Shown: positions 26,218 through 36,091, numbered from the stretch's first letter. The stretch: 64,000 bases of DNA from Novosphingobium ginsenosidimutans (GCF_007954425.1 NZ_CP042345.1:1736001-1800000); one strand, 5' to 3'. Notes: generated from the sequence alone by a model not told the origin. Program-made: numbers and translations.

Positions 26218-27456
26218 TCACAAGAGGCGCTTGAACGGCACGTAGCGAGCCTCGGTCAACGAGCGCCACAGCCACTCGGCCGGCCCCTGGCGGAAGCGCG
26301 CCAGCCAGGGCTTGCTCCACGCCAGCATCACCGCCCAGCCGAGTAGTACGAACCACCATTGCTGCGCTGCGCCGACCTGCCCGGCCAGGCCCAGGCCCCA
26401 ACCGAAGAAGCAGAAGGCCATGACCAGCGAGGTCAGCAGGTAATTGCTGAGCGCCATTCGCCCGGCGGCGCGCAGCCGTTCGCCCAGCCAGGTTCGCAGC
26501 AGGGCCGGGGCGGCCAGAACCAGCAGCGCCGCCCAGGCCAGGGTCAGAGCCAGGTGCTGCGGACCGGCGGGGCCGATGAGCAGTTCGAACATGGCTTCGG
26601 GGGGGAAGCCCCGGCTCCAGGCCCACCAGCTCTGGATCAGCGCGAGCGGCAGGCCAAGGGCGAGGCTGGCTGCGGCGAGCTGCCACAACCACCGGCGCGG
26701 CCAGCCGCCGGTAAAGAACCCGCTGCGATAGAGCGCCATGCCCAGCAGCATCAGGGGCACGGTCTCCCCCAGCGAAAGAAGCGTGACCAGGAACGGCAGG
26801 GTCAGGCTATCGCCAAACCGCTCGGCCAGCATGGTCGGATAGGGTTGGAGCAGGATTGCGACTTCGTTCCGTGCTTCGCCTGCAATCGCATCGGCCTGGG
26901 CCAGGACCGCAGCCCGGGTCTGAGGGTCAGCGGTGCCGGCACGGACGGCTTCGACAGCGGTGAAGCTGGACCACCCGGTCAGGGTAAAGGCGCCATGCCA
27001 CAGCATGAAGAAAGCTAGCGCCAGCACAATCAGGCGCCGTACCGGCAAGTGCCGCAGCGCCAGCGCCAGCGGTGCGACCATGGCGTAAAGCATCAGGATA
27101 TCGCCGCTCCACAGCAGCAACTGGTGGGCATAGCCGATCAGGAGCAGCCACCCGAGCCGCCGGAGCTGGCGCAGGCCGCCGTCTTCTCCCGCCGCATCGC
27201 GCCGATCGACGAACAGCAGCATTGAGGCCCCGAACAGCAGAGTGAACAGCCCGCGCATCTTGCCTTCGAACAGAATCAAGCCGGCCGTGAAGGTCACCGC
27301 ATCGGTCGCGCTGGCCGGACCATGCAGGCCTGGGCTGAGCACGGCCGAAGAGCCGCCGGCAAAGGCGGCCACGTTGATGGTCAGGATGCCGAGCACGGCG
27401 ATCCCGCGCACCAGATCCAGCGCGGCGATCCGATCGGGCGCCGCGCTGCCGGGCAT
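26218..27456 (-). CDS. DUF418-domain integral membrane protein
   Basis: 412 residues with about ten membrane helices. The N-terminal RIAALDLVRGIAVLGILTINV is the typical opening of the family, and the C-terminal part (GRMALSNYLLTSLVMAFCFFGWG) matches the DUF418 region. Members resemble acyltransferase-3 type membrane proteins, but no reaction is established. It ends two bases before the Fur-like box of bfd and starts just after the SPOR protein gene, with which it may share a transcript. Confidence 0.85.
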   Translation of the reverse strand: MPGSAAPDRIAALDLVRGIAVLGILTINVAAFAGGSSAVLSPGLHGPASATDAVTFTAGLILFEGKMRGLFTLLFGASMLLFVDRRDAAGEDGGLRQLRRLGWLLLIGYAHQLLLWSGDILMLYAMVAPLALALRHLPVRRLIVLALAFFMLWHGAFTLTGWSSFTAVEAVRAGTADPQTRAAVLAQADAIAGEARNEVAILLQPYPTMLAERFGDSLTLPFLVTLLSLGETVPLMLLGMALYRSGFFTGGWPRRWLWQLAAASLALGLPLALIQSWWAWSRGFPPEAMFELLIGPAGPQHLALTLAWAALLVLAAPALLRTWLGERLRAAGRMALSNYLLTSLVMAFCFFGWGLGLAGQVGAAQQWWFVLLGWAVMLAWSKPWLARFRQGPAEWLWRSLTEARYVPFKRLL

Positions 27457-27457
27457 C

Positions 27458-28525
27458 TCAGCCTTTGACCGCGATGCAGGTCTGGCCGCCGGCGGTCAGA
27501 CTTTGGCAGGCAGCGCGGGCGGCGGCCTCGCTGGCAAAGCCACCGGCCTGAAGCTTGATCACCGTCCCGGCCTTGATGTTCAGGCGAGGCTTGCCGGCCA
27601 GAGCCGGATTGGCCTTGAGCCGGTTCCAGAGCGCATCGGCATTGGCCGGCTGGCCAAAGGCGCCGAGCTGGACGCGCCACGATCCGGTTAAAGCGGCCGC
27701 CTCGACGGGTGCAGGCGCGGGAGCAGGGGCCACCTTGACCGATTCCCGGGCGGGCAGAGCGGCGGCGACCGCGGCCGGAACGCGCTGGCCCAGGGTGGCC
27801 GACCGTGCCGAAAGCGGCCGGGCATAGTCCGCCCCGGCGGTGGCCGGGCTGTCAACCACCACGCGGCTTGCGGCGCTGGCGGCGACTGGCCCAAGGTCAG
27901 ACGGGACCGTGGCACCAAGTTCGGCGGCGGCCATCTGCCGCGCGCGCGTCGCATCGGCCTCGCTGCGCAGTTCGGCGGCCAGTTCCACCGCCTGCTGACG
28001 CTGGGCCATCGGTACCTGCTCGTCCATCTGGCTCAGCGTGCTGCTGGCCAGGGTCAGACCCGCCTGCTGGGCCAGGCTGACCAGGGCATAAGCACGGACC
28101 CAGTCCTTGGGCACGATATCGCCATTGAAGTGACCGATCCCCAGCAGGTACTGCGCGCGCGGATCCCCGCGATCGGCAGCGGCGCGGATAAAGGGCAGGG
28201 CCTGTGAACGCTGGCCGCGCTGGAACAGCAGCAGCCCATAATTGTCGCTGGCCTGGATATGGCCCAGTGCTGCCGCCCGTCCGAACAAGGCTTCGGCCAT
28301 GGCCAGGTCTTGCTTCACGCCGTTACCCAGCTTGTAGGCCTGTCCCAGGTTGAACATGGCATCGGCATCGCCCTTGCTTGCCTCGACCTGCCAGGCCTGG
28401 ACCGCGGCTGGAAAGTTCCCTCGAGTCCAGGCGTCGACACCCGCGCGGGTATCGGCCAGAATCGGGCTGGCCAGCGCGATTGCAGCGCCGCCAAGCCCGC
28501 CGATGAGAAAATTCTTTTGACCCAT
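27458..28525 (-). CDS. Sel1/TPR-repeat protein with C-terminal SPOR domain
   Basis: 355 residues, exported (hydrophobic N-terminus, cleavage near ASPILA, about residue 24). Sel1-like repeats occupy about 30-160 (GDADAMFNLGQAYKLGNGV, GRAAALGHIQASDNYGLLL, GDPRAQYLLGIGHFNG). A Pro/Ala-rich linker leads to a SPOR domain (about 280-355, SWRVQLGAFGQ...KLQAGGFAS), which binds glycan chains lacking stem peptides at the division septum. It probably works in the periplasm at the cell wall. The 250 bases upstream, before the divergent parA gene, hold no other gene. Confidence 0.85.
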   Translation of the reverse strand: MGQKNFLIGGLGGAAIALASPILADTRAGVDAWTRGNFPAAVQAWQVEASKGDADAMFNLGQAYKLGNGVKQDLAMAEALFGRAAALGHIQASDNYGLLLFQRGQRSQALPFIRAAADRGDPRAQYLLGIGHFNGDIVPKDWVRAYALVSLAQQAGLTLASSTLSQMDEQVPMAQRQQAVELAAELRSEADATRARQMAAAELGATVPSDLGPVAASAASRVVVDSPATAGADYARPLSARSATLGQRVPAAVAAALPARESVKVAPAPAPAPVEAAALTGSWRVQLGAFGQPANADALWNRLKANPALAGKPRLNIKAGTVIKLQAGGFASEAAARAACQSLTAGGQTCIAVKG

Positions 28526-28775
28526 GTGCGGCTTCCCGGCTTCGACCCCCGCTTAAGCTGGCGGGGCACAATCCGCTCCTCCGCCCTGCTGCCCCGCGAT
28601 GCATTTCGCTTAACTGACATAGTAAAGCACAGGTTAGCAAAGAGTTTATCGCCGTGATTCCGTACTCCCACGCAACAGACCCGCGCTGGTCGTTAACCCA
28701 AAATTAGGAACGTTCTGCGATCCCCCGGACCAAGGTCATTTTGACCGTAGTGGCATTTCGCAGGGGGAACAGGCT

Positions 28776-29495
28776 TTGCGCGTACTGGCATTGGCATCGC
28801 AGAAGGGCGGATCCGGCAAGACCACCTTGTCCGGACACCTCGCCGTCCAGGCACAGCGCGCCGGCGCTGGTCCGGTTGTGCTGATCGACATCGACCCGCA
28901 GGGTTCGCTGGCGGACTGGTGGAACGAGCGCGAGGACGATTATCCGGCCTTCGCCCAGACCACCGTGGCGCGCCTGGCGAGCGATCTTGCGGTCCTGCGC
29001 CAGCAGGGCTTCAAGCTTGCCGTTATTGATACGCCGCCGGCCATTACGATGGCGATCCAGTCGGTGATCTCGGTCGCCGAACTGATTGTCGTGCCGACCC
29101 GCCCGAGCCCGCACGACCTGCGGGCTGTCGGCGCCACGGTTGACCTGTGCGAACGCGCTGGCAAGCCGCTGATCTTCGTGGTCAACGCCGCTACCCCGAA
29201 GGCCAAGATCACCTCTGAAGCCGCTGTCGCCCTGTCGCAGCACGGCACCGTTGCTCCGGTTACCCTGCATCACCGGACCGACTTTGCGGCCTCGATGATC
29301 GACGGCCGCACCGTGATGGAAGTCGAACCCAACGGCCGCTCCGCTCAGGAAGTGGTGGCGCTGTGGAACTATATCTCCGACCGCCTCGAAAAGAACTTCC
29401 GCCGGACCGTGTTTGCTGCGCCGACCTCGGTTGCGATGATGCCGGGCGCGGGTCGTCCGGCCGGTGGCTTCGGTCGCCGCGTCGCCGGCTCGTAA
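28776..29495 (+). CDS. ParA/MinD-family ATPase
   Basis: 239 residues from TTG 28776 with a G-rich ribosome site (GGGGG) about 8 bases upstream. Deviant Walker A QKGGSGKTT (about residues 9-17), Walker A' LIDIDPQGSLADWW and DTPPA as Walker B. It is not the chromosomal parA of a parAB-parS locus: no ParB follows. The next gene encodes a protein with a ribbon-helix-helix-like C-terminus, then a SPOR protein. The trio looks like an operon for positioning some cargo, perhaps a cell-envelope complex; the cargo is not known to me. Confidence 0.88.
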   Translation: MRVLALASQKGGSGKTTLSGHLAVQAQRAGAGPVVLIDIDPQGSLADWWNEREDDYPAFAQTTVARLASDLAVLRQQGFKLAVIDTPPAITMAIQSVISVAELIVVPTRPSPHDLRAVGATVDLCERAGKPLIFVVNAATPKAKITSEAAVALSQHGTVAPVTLHHRTDFAASMIDGRTVMEVEPNGRSAQEVVALWNYISDRLEKNFRRTVFAAPTSVAMMPGAGRPAGGFGRRVAGS

Positions 29496-29514
29496 GCAAG
29501 AGGGAGCTGGGGGC

Positions 29515-30003
29515 ATGAACGAACCCAAATCCTTCGCTTCGCTTTCGCCCACGCTGCTCGCCCGCAAGGGTGGCGCGCGTCCGGCGATGCGCCCGCAGCT
29601 GGGCCCGATCGGTGGCGATGCCTTGGCGCGCCAGCTTGACGATCTGGGCTGGAACGACATGGGCCACGATGCCGATGCGTCAGTGCCCCAGCACAGCGCC
29701 GAAGTTGTCTCGATCGCGCCCGATTCGCTCGCTCCAGTCTATGCGCCGGTGCCCGAAGTGGTCCGCCAGCGCAGCGAAGCGGCCCGTCGCATCGGCACCG
29801 AACGTCGCTCGGCGCTTGCCGATGGCCGCCGCGCCGCCTTTACCCTGCGCGTCGACGCGGATCGCCACCTCAAGCTGCGCCTTGCTTGCGCCCTGCGGAA
29901 CCGCAGCGCGCAGCAACTGGTGACCGAGGCGCTCGACAAGCTGCTCGATGAACTGCCCGATGTCGCCGAACTCGCCGCCCAGGTCGCGCGCGGGTCCAAT
30001 TGA
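29515..30003 (+). CDS. Small ParA-partner-like protein with ribbon-helix-helix-like C-terminus
   Basis: 162 residues from ATG 29515, with AGGGAG about 8 bases upstream. The N-terminal half is low-complexity and basic or Pro-rich (SLSPTLLARKGGARPAMRPQ). The C-terminal 45 residues (AAFTLRVDADRHLKLRLACALRNRSAQQLVTEALDKLLDEL) have the strand-helix-helix pattern of ribbon-helix-helix DNA-binding domains. It starts 20 bases after parA and resembles the small centromere-binding partners of ParA ATPases. Function is inferred from position and fold only. Confidence 0.75.
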   Translation: MNEPKSFASLSPTLLARKGGARPAMRPQLGPIGGDALARQLDDLGWNDMGHDADASVPQHSAEVVSIAPDSLAPVYAPVPEVVRQRSEAARRIGTERRSALADGRRAAFTLRVDADRHLKLRLACALRNRSAQQLVTEALDKLLDELPDVAELAAQVARGSN

Positions 30004-30026
30004 TTGTGAAAGAGGGGAGAATTCCC

Positions 30027-31508
30027 ATGTTCGCCAGCATCAACCGCACCAAGTTCGTACCGCTCGGCGTGACCGGGGCCGTGGCTCTGGCGATCGCTGC
30101 CAGCGCCAGCTTCAGCGGAGACGTGGTCGCCAAGCAGGCACCGGACAAGAGCGCCGCTGCGGCCCAGTCCGCGCTCAGCAAGGGCCAGGTCGACAAGGCG
30201 ATTGAACTGGCCGAAGCGCTCGTCGCCGGTAACCCGCGTGAGCCGGCTTACCGTGCGATCCTTGCCCATGCCTATCTCAAGGCTGGCCGCTTCCAGTCGG
30301 CTTCCACAACCTTCGACGATGCGATGAAGCTGGGTGATAACAGCGCCAAGACCGCGCTGGGCCTGGCCCTGTCCTATTCCGCCGTCGGCCGCACTGGCGA
30401 TGCCGTGGCGATCCTGCAGGACTGGCGCGATGCCATTCCGGTTTCGGACCTGGGCCTGGCCCTGGCCTTGGCTGGGGAGCCGACCCGCGGCAGTGCGGTG
30501 CTGGCCGACGCGCTGCGCAATGGTGAAAATACGCCTAAGCTGCGCCAGAACCTGGCCTATGCCTATGCCCTTGATGGCCGCTGGCGCGAAGCCCGCATCA
30601 TGATGATGCAGGACGTTCCGGCCGACCAGATTGACGCCCGTATTTCGGAGTGGGCGGCGCGGACCCGGCCTGAAGACTCGCAGCTGCGTGTCGCCGGCCT
30701 GCTTGGCGCACCGCTGCGCAGTGATCCGGGCCAGCCCTCGCGCCTGGCGCTCAACAGCAATCCGGCGAACGAGCAGCTGACTGCTCAGGCCGCCGTGGCC
30801 GAATCCGCGCCGCAGGTGGCCGCCGCTGCCCCGGTGGCTGAACTGCCGCCCGTGGCCGCTGCCGAACCCGCTGCCGCGCTCGCCAGCTATATTCCGGTCA
30901 GCGCGCCGGCTGCTGGACAAGCGCCGAATGCCGGGCCGAGCAAGTTCGCCGCTGCCTTTGCCGAGCCTGAAGCGGCCGCGGCTCCGGTGCCGGTGGTTGA
31001 TGCTTCGGGCATGGCCTTCATCTCGCAGCCGCTCGTCCAGGCTGTTCCAGCCTCGCAGCTTCGCGCCCCGCGCTTGATTGCGGCCGCGCCGGCACGCCCT
31101 GCGCCGCGCCGCCTGACCTACACCATGCCGGTGCCAACCAAGGCCCAGGGCACCCACATGGTTCAGCTTGGCAGCTTCTCCACCCAGCAAGGCGCGCGCC
31201 GTGCCTGGGGGATCTACACCGCCAAGAACCCCGAACTGCGCAATTTCCGCATGACCATCACCCAGGCCCAGGTGCGCGGGAAGACCTATTTCCGCGTCGC
31301 CGCTGCCGGGATCAACGGCAGCCAGGGCGCCTGGGGCCTGTGCGGCAAGGTCAAGTCGCGCGGCATGGCCTGCTTCGCCTATGCGACCCGCACCGGCGTG
31401 CCCGGCACCGCCGCACCGGCCGCCGTACAGATGGCCCATGCCAAGGCGCCGGTCATCGCGCCCAAGGCGGTCCCGGCCACCGGGCCTGCGCTGGCCCGCC
31501 GGCGCTAA
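30027..31508 (+). CDS. Exported TPR protein with C-terminal SPOR domain
   Basis: 493 residues from ATG 30027 (GAGGGGAG about 7 bases upstream). Signal peptide about 1-38 (LGVTGAVALAIAASASFSG). TPR-like helices occupy about 40-210, then a long Ala/Pro-rich linker (about 250-370) and a SPOR domain (about 380-460, THMVQLGSFSTQQGARRAW). This is a second SPOR protein with helical repeats, 1.5 kb from the one at 27458-28525 and encoded on the other strand; the ParA gene lies between them. Likely periplasmic and septal. Confidence 0.82.
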   Translation: MFASINRTKFVPLGVTGAVALAIAASASFSGDVVAKQAPDKSAAAAQSALSKGQVDKAIELAEALVAGNPREPAYRAILAHAYLKAGRFQSASTTFDDAMKLGDNSAKTALGLALSYSAVGRTGDAVAILQDWRDAIPVSDLGLALALAGEPTRGSAVLADALRNGENTPKLRQNLAYAYALDGRWREARIMMMQDVPADQIDARISEWAARTRPEDSQLRVAGLLGAPLRSDPGQPSRLALNSNPANEQLTAQAAVAESAPQVAAAAPVAELPPVAAAEPAAALASYIPVSAPAAGQAPNAGPSKFAAAFAEPEAAAAPVPVVDASGMAFISQPLVQAVPASQLRAPRLIAAAPARPAPRRLTYTMPVPTKAQGTHMVQLGSFSTQQGARRAWGIYTAKNPELRNFRMTITQAQVRGKTYFRVAAAGINGSQGAWGLCGKVKSRGMACFAYATRTGVPGTAAPAAVQMAHAKAPVIAPKAVPATGPALARRR

Positions 31509-31529
31509 GCCTCAAAGTTCTAGAGGAAC

Positions 31530-31570
31530 GGCAAGGCCTCTTCCCACTGCGGTGGGAAGGGGCCTTTGCC
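31530..31570. terminator. Long hairpin between convergent genes
   Basis: GGCAAGGCC (31530-31538) pairs with GGCCTTTGCC at 31561-31570 with one wobble or bulge, and an inner CTTCCCAC/GTGGGAAG stem closes on TGCG. It lies 22 bases after the SPOR gene stop and 30 before the pyrC-like gene end, so it could terminate both. There is no strong T-run. Confidence 0.6.
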
Positions 31571-31599
31571 GTATGGGACCGCTAGCCGCGCTGGCATCC

Positions 31600-32829
31600 T
31601 CAAACCCGCACCCCGCCTTTGAACAGCGCCGTAACCCGGCCCTGCACGGGCAGCTTGTCGAACGGGGTGTTGCCGGCCGCCGCCGCCATCTTGTCGGAAT
31701 CGACGATCCACGGGCGCTCGGGATCGACAAGCGCGATGTCCGCCTCGGCGCCAACCGCGAGCCTTCCGGCATTGACGCCGAGAAGTGCTGCGGGGTTACC
31801 CGCGAGCAAGGCGAAGGCCCGGGCCGTGTCGATCACGCCGTCGCGAACCAGGCCGAGGGTCAGCGGGAGCAGCGTTTCCGCGCCGGCCATGCCGGGTTCG
31901 GCATCGGCGAATGGCAGGCGTTTGTCCTCTGGCCCGCGCGGATCGTGGCCCGAAGCGATCACGTCGATCGTCCCGTCGGCGATCGCGACCAGCACCTCCT
32001 GCCGGTCGGCCTCGCTGCGCAGCGGCGGGGAGAGGCGAGCGAAGGTGCGGAAATCGCCGGTGGCGACGTCTGAGAGCATGAAGTGCGCGGGGGTGACCCC
32101 GGCGGTTACCGCGACCCCGCGCGCCTTGGCGGCACGGACCAGGTCGAGCGCCGCGGCGGTCGTGATCTGGCGGAAATGGAGCCGCGCGCCGGTCAGTTCG
32201 GCCAGCGCGATGTCGCGGGCAACGGCCAGGGCCTCGGCCTCGGCGGGGGCGGAGGGCAGGCCCAGCCGCGTCGCCATCTCGCCCGCTGTGGCGACGGCAG
32301 AGCCAGTCAGCCCTGCGTCTTCGGCGTGAGTCACGACGACGAGGCCGAGCATCGCGCAATAGGACAGCAAGCGGTGCATCACTCCGCTATCGGCAATCCA
32401 GCGCCGTCCGGTGCTGACCGCCTTGGCTCCGGCATCGCGCATCAGCGCCAGTTCGGCGAGTTCGCTGCCAGCCAGGTCCTTGGTCGCCGCAGCCAGCGGA
32501 TGAACCCAGAGGTCAGGTTTGCCGGACTGGGCAGAGAACCGCACCGCCGACCGCTTGTCGAGCACCACGCCCTGATCGGGCATCAGCGCCGCGCGGGTGA
32601 TCCCGCCAAAGTGGAAGGCCGGCTTGTCGATCGCAAAGACGCCCAGATCGACAAGGCCAGGCGCAATCAGCGCACCCTTGGCATCAATCACCGTGTCGCC
32701 AGCCTGCGGCGCAATATCGCCCAGCGCGGCAATCCTGCCATCGACACAGCGCAGCGCGCCGGGCTGCGGTTCGCCCAATGACAGGACCAGACGCCCGTTC
32801 GTGAGCGTGATCGGGGTGGGATTGCTCAT
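31600..32829 (-). CDS. Dihydroorotase-like protein lacking the metal-binding residues (pseudo-dihydroorotase, PyrC')
   Basis: 409 residues of amidohydrolase fold, translationally coupled to pyrB by a four-base overlap. Active dihydroorotases have D-x-H-x-H near the start of the barrel; here the place reads [13 protein letters not shown] with no His pair. The HIS(T)A site reads HFRQITTA, and the usual ATDHAP reads ASGHDPRG. Only THAED keeps a metal His. It should therefore be catalytically inactive. Inactive PyrC homologues encoded with PyrB are known to act as structural partners of aspartate carbamoyltransferase, the probable role here. The active dihydroorotase must be elsewhere in the genome. 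Confidence 0.88.
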   Translation of the reverse strand: MSNPTPITLTNGRLVLSLGEPQPGALRCVDGRIAALGDIAPQAGDTVIDAKGALIAPGLVDLGVFAIDKPAFHFGGITRAALMPDQGVVLDKRSAVRFSAQSGKPDLWVHPLAAATKDLAGSELAELALMRDAGAKAVSTGRRWIADSGVMHRLLSYCAMLGLVVVTHAEDAGLTGSAVATAGEMATRLGLPSAPAEAEALAVARDIALAELTGARLHFRQITTAAALDLVRAAKARGVAVTAGVTPAHFMLSDVATGDFRTFARLSPPLRSEADRQEVLVAIADGTIDVIASGHDPRGPEDKRLPFADAEPGMAGAETLLPLTLGLVRDGVIDTARAFALLAGNPAALLGVNAGRLAVGAEADIALVDPERPWIVDSDKMAAAAGNTPFDKLPVQGRVTALFKGGVRV

Positions 32830-33818
32830 GCCCAGCCCTCCACGCCGCGGCTTCGCCGGGTCAACACATCGAGGCAGGCCATGCGGATCGCCACGCCCAT
32901 CTCGACCTGAGTGGTGATGGCCGAACGGCCGGCGAGATCGGCGACGGTGCTGTCGATCTCGATCCCGCGGTTCATCGGGCCGGGGTGCATCACCAGAGCA
33001 TCCGGTTTGGCCTTGGCCAGCCGTTCCAGCGTCAGGCCATAAAGGTGGCGATACTCACGCGGAGAGGGGATGAACTGGCCGCTCATCCGTTCCTGCTGCA
33101 GCCGCAGCATCATCACCACGTCGGCCCCGTCGAGCGCGGCGTCGAAATCGTGGAAGGGGGTAACCTTCATCGCTTCGATCCCGGCCGGCATCAGTGCCGG
33201 CGGGGCGCAGACGCGGACATCGGCGCCAAGCGTGGTCAAGCAGTGGATGTTGGAGCGGGCGACCCGGCTGTGCAGGATATCGCCGCAGATCGTGACGGTC
33301 AGCTTGCCGAAATCGCCTTTTGCGCGGCGGATGGTGAGGGCATCGAGCAGGCCCTGCGTGGGATGCTCGTGCTGTCCGTCGCCGGCGTTGAGCACCGGGC
33401 AATCGACCTTGTCAGCAATCAGCCGCACGGCGCCTGAGCTGGCATGGCGGATCACGATCGCATCGGCGCGCATGGCATTCAGCGTCATTGCCGTATCGAT
33501 CAGCGTTTCGCCCTTCTTCACGCTCGATTGCGCGGCGTGCATATTGACCACATCAGCGCCCAGCCGCTTGCCAGCGATTTCGAAGCTCAGCAGCGTGCGG
33601 GTGCTGTTCTCGAAGAAAGCGTTGATGATGGTCAGGCCAGCGAGCCGATCGGCGCGCTTGTGCGGCTGGCGGTTGAGTTCAACCCATTGCTCCGCCTCGT
33701 CGAGCAGAAACAGGATCTCCCACGGAGCCAGGCCCGCCAGGCCAGTGAGGTCGCGGTGCGGAAAGGCGGCGGAGCCAGCTGGATAGCGGCCCGCAGCGGG
33801 TTGGTTTGCCGATGTCAT
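32826..33818 (-). CDS. pyrB: Aspartate carbamoyltransferase catalytic subunit
   Basis: Condenses carbamoyl phosphate and aspartate in pyrimidine synthesis. 330 residues from ATG 33818 with AGGGAA upstream; the longer open frame upstream overlaps the sppA promoter region and is rejected. Carbamoyl-phosphate loop FFENSTRT (about residues 70-77), then [22 protein letters not shown] (about 145-158) and MHPGPMNRG near the C-terminus. No regulatory pyrI is present; instead the inactive PyrC homologue follows. Confidence 0.96.
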   Translation of the reverse strand: MTSANQPAAGRYPAGSAAFPHRDLTGLAGLAPWEILFLLDEAEQWVELNRQPHKRADRLAGLTIINAFFENSTRTLLSFEIAGKRLGADVVNMHAAQSSVKKGETLIDTAMTLNAMRADAIVIRHASSGAVRLIADKVDCPVLNAGDGQHEHPTQGLLDALTIRRAKGDFGKLTVTICGDILHSRVARSNIHCLTTLGADVRVCAPPALMPAGIEAMKVTPFHDFDAALDGADVVMMLRLQQERMSGQFIPSPREYRHLYGLTLERLAKAKPDALVMHPGPMNRGIEIDSTVADLAGRSAITTQVEMGVAIRMACLDVLTRRSRGVEGWA

Positions 33819-33921
33819 TGAAGCCAGTTCCCTAGCTGGCTTGGTCCACAGTGGCAAGCGCTGGACGGGGCCAATTGCCGTTTGATCGAACACGGACTCG
33901 CCAATTGTTCAACAGCTTCCT

Positions 33922-35856
33922 ATGTCGGTGCGCGAGTTATTCCGGGATTTCCATATCATGATCTTCGCGCGCAAAGTCTGGGCCTTGCTGGTTGGCATCA
34001 AGGATGCCCTGGTCCTTTTGCTCCTGCTCTTGTTCTTTGTGGGGCTTTACGGGCTGCTTACCGCCCGGCCGGCGCCCAGCCAGGTGCGCGAAGGCGCGCT
34101 GTTGCTCAAGCTCGATGGCAGCGTGGTCGAGGAGCCGGCCAAAGTCGATCCGCTTGCCCTGCTGATGTCGAGCGAGGCGCCGATCAAGGAGCACCGCGCC
34201 CGCGACGTGATCGCCGCGCTCAATGCGGCCGCCACCGATGAGCGGATCAAGGTCGTCGCGCTGGATCTCGCCCGGTTTACCGGCGGCGGGCAGGTGACGT
34301 TGGAGAATGTTGGCGAAGCGCTCGACAAGGTGCGCAAGGCGAACAAGCCGGTGATCGCCTTTGCCCATGCCTATTCCGATGACAGCCTGCTGCTGGCAGC
34401 CCATGCCAGCGAGATCTGGGTCGATCCGCTGGGCGGTGCCTTTGTGATGGGGCCGGGCGGGATGCGGCTCTACTATGGCGAGGCCCTGGCTCGCTACAAG
34501 GTGACGCCGCATGTCTTCAAGGTTGGCACCTACAAGGATTTTGTCGAACCCTATACCCAGAGCCAGGCCTCGCCTGCGTCAAAGGAGGCCCGCAACGCGC
34601 TGATCGCCGCGATCTGGGAGAACTGGCAAGCCAATGTGAAGGCCGCGCGGCCCAAGGCTGATCTTGCCCGCGTCACCAGCGATCCGGTCGGCTGGATCAA
34701 GGCCAGCGGCGGCGATGCGGCCAAGGCATCGCTGGCCGCCGGGCTGGTCGACAAGCTGGGCACCTATCACGATTACAAGGCGCGGATTCGCGGCTTGGTG
34801 GGTGAAGACCCGGCCGATGATGCGCCCGGCAGCTTTGTTCACACCACCGCCGATACCCTGCTGGCGGCGCATCCGGCCAAGACCGATGGGGCAGCGATCG
34901 CCGTGGTGCACGTCGCAGGCGAAATCGTCGACGGCAAGGCCGGCCCGGGCACGGCCGGCGGTACGCGGATTGCCAAGCTGATCGACGAAGCCAATGCCGA
35001 TGGCGCCAAGGCGCTGGTCTTGCGGGTCGATTCGCCCGGCGGCTCGGTCATGGCCTCGGAAGAAATCCGCACCGCGCTGGAACGGTTCAAGGCGGGCACC
35101 AAGGAAACCGGGCGTCGACCCGTGGTGGTCTCCATGGCAAATCTGGCGGCGAGCGGGGGTTACTGGGTCTCAACCCCGGCCGACAAGATCTTTGCCGAAC
35201 CCGGCACGATCACTGGCTCGATTGGCATCTTCGCCATGATCCCCACTTTCGAGCGGGCCCTGGCGGACTATGGCGTGAAGTCTGACGGCGTGCGCAGCAC
35301 GCCGCTGTCGGGCCAGCCCGATATCCTCACCGGCCTGACCCCCGAGGTCAAGGACATGCTCCAGGCCAATATCGAGAACGGCTACAGCCGGTTCCTCGGC
35401 CTGGTCGCGGCTTCGCGCAAGAAGTCGGCGGCAGAGGTTGAAGCCTTTGCCGAAGGCCGCGTCTGGGATGGCGGCACGGCGCGGCAGAAGGGCCTGGTCG
35501 ATCAGTTCGGCGGGATCGATGCGGCCCTGGCCGATGCCGCCCAGCGCGCCAAGCTGGGCCAGGATTGGCACACCGCCTGGTATGGCGAGGAAACCGATCC
35601 CTATGCCTCGCTGATCGAGCAATGGCGCGGCGATGACGAGGCCGATGGTCCGGCCGCGGGCCTGGATTTCACCGGTCTGGTGGCCAGCCAGCAGCAGGCC
35701 AGGTTTGACCGTCTGCTCGGCGATCTGGGTCATCTGTTCGAAGCGCGCGGGGCCCAGGCGCTGTGCCTCGATTGCCCGGTGCCCGCATCCGCCAAGCCGG
35801 CCAATCGGACCGAGTCCGGCTGGCTGGCGCGACTGCTCGCCGTTTTCGCGCGCTAG
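33922..35856 (+). CDS. sppA: Signal peptide peptidase SppA, 67K type
   Basis: Membrane-bound serine protease that degrades cleaved signal peptides. 644 residues with one N-terminal membrane helix (ALVLLLLLLFFVGLYGLL, about 28-46). It is a tandem duplication of the protease fold: the N-terminal half supplies the general-base Lys in VGTYKDFVEPY (about residue 200) and the C-terminal half the nucleophilic Ser in NLAASGGYW (about 410). It lies divergent from pyrB and upstream of tRNA-Leu. The full Lys/Ser dyad suggests an active enzyme. Confidence 0.95.
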   Translation: MSVRELFRDFHIMIFARKVWALLVGIKDALVLLLLLLFFVGLYGLLTARPAPSQVREGALLLKLDGSVVEEPAKVDPLALLMSSEAPIKEHRARDVIAALNAAATDERIKVVALDLARFTGGGQVTLENVGEALDKVRKANKPVIAFAHAYSDDSLLLAAHASEIWVDPLGGAFVMGPGGMRLYYGEALARYKVTPHVFKVGTYKDFVEPYTQSQASPASKEARNALIAAIWENWQANVKAARPKADLARVTSDPVGWIKASGGDAAKASLAAGLVDKLGTYHDYKARIRGLVGEDPADDAPGSFVHTTADTLLAAHPAKTDGAAIAVVHVAGEIVDGKAGPGTAGGTRIAKLIDEANADGAKALVLRVDSPGGSVMASEEIRTALERFKAGTKETGRRPVVVSMANLAASGGYWVSTPADKIFAEPGTITGSIGIFAMIPTFERALADYGVKSDGVRSTPLSGQPDILTGLTPEVKDMLQANIENGYSRFLGLVAASRKKSAAEVEAFAEGRVWDGGTARQKGLVDQFGGIDAALADAAQRAKLGQDWHTAWYGEETDPYASLIEQWRGDDEADGPAAGLDFTGLVASQQQARFDRLLGDLGHLFEARGAQALCLDCPVPASAKPANRTESGWLARLLAVFAR

Positions 35857-35948
35857 CGCGCTTGCCCTTTGCGGCGGGGGCCACTAAGGGCCACCGCTTG
35901 ATTCAGGGCAAACCTGAATCGGCCCAGGATTTTATGCTTCGTCGGTAT

Positions 35949-36033
35949 GCGGGCGTGGCGGAATTGGTAGACGCGCTGGTTTTAGGTACCAGTATCGCAA
36001 GATGTGGGGGTTCGAGTCCCTTCGCCCGCACCA
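35949..36033 (+). tRNA. tRNA-Leu(TAG)
   Basis: 85 bases with encoded CCA. Acceptor GCGGGCG/CGCCCGC, D-arm GGCGGAATTGGTAGACGC, anticodon stem CTGGT/ACCAG around TTTAGGT (anticodon TAG, reading CUA and CUG), a long variable arm typical of class II tRNAs, and T-arm GGTTCGAGTCC. It lies 92 bases after sppA and 58 before tig. Confidence 0.96.
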
Positions 36034-36091
36034 TTTCCGCCCGGTTTTCCGTACCGCCGCAGCCGAGGTGTTTGAGAAGGCTTCTATTGTC

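Noticed and set aside
36002..36091. Upstream extension of the trigger factor frame
   Set aside because: The extension is translated tRNA-Leu and spacer; the real ATG is at 36092.
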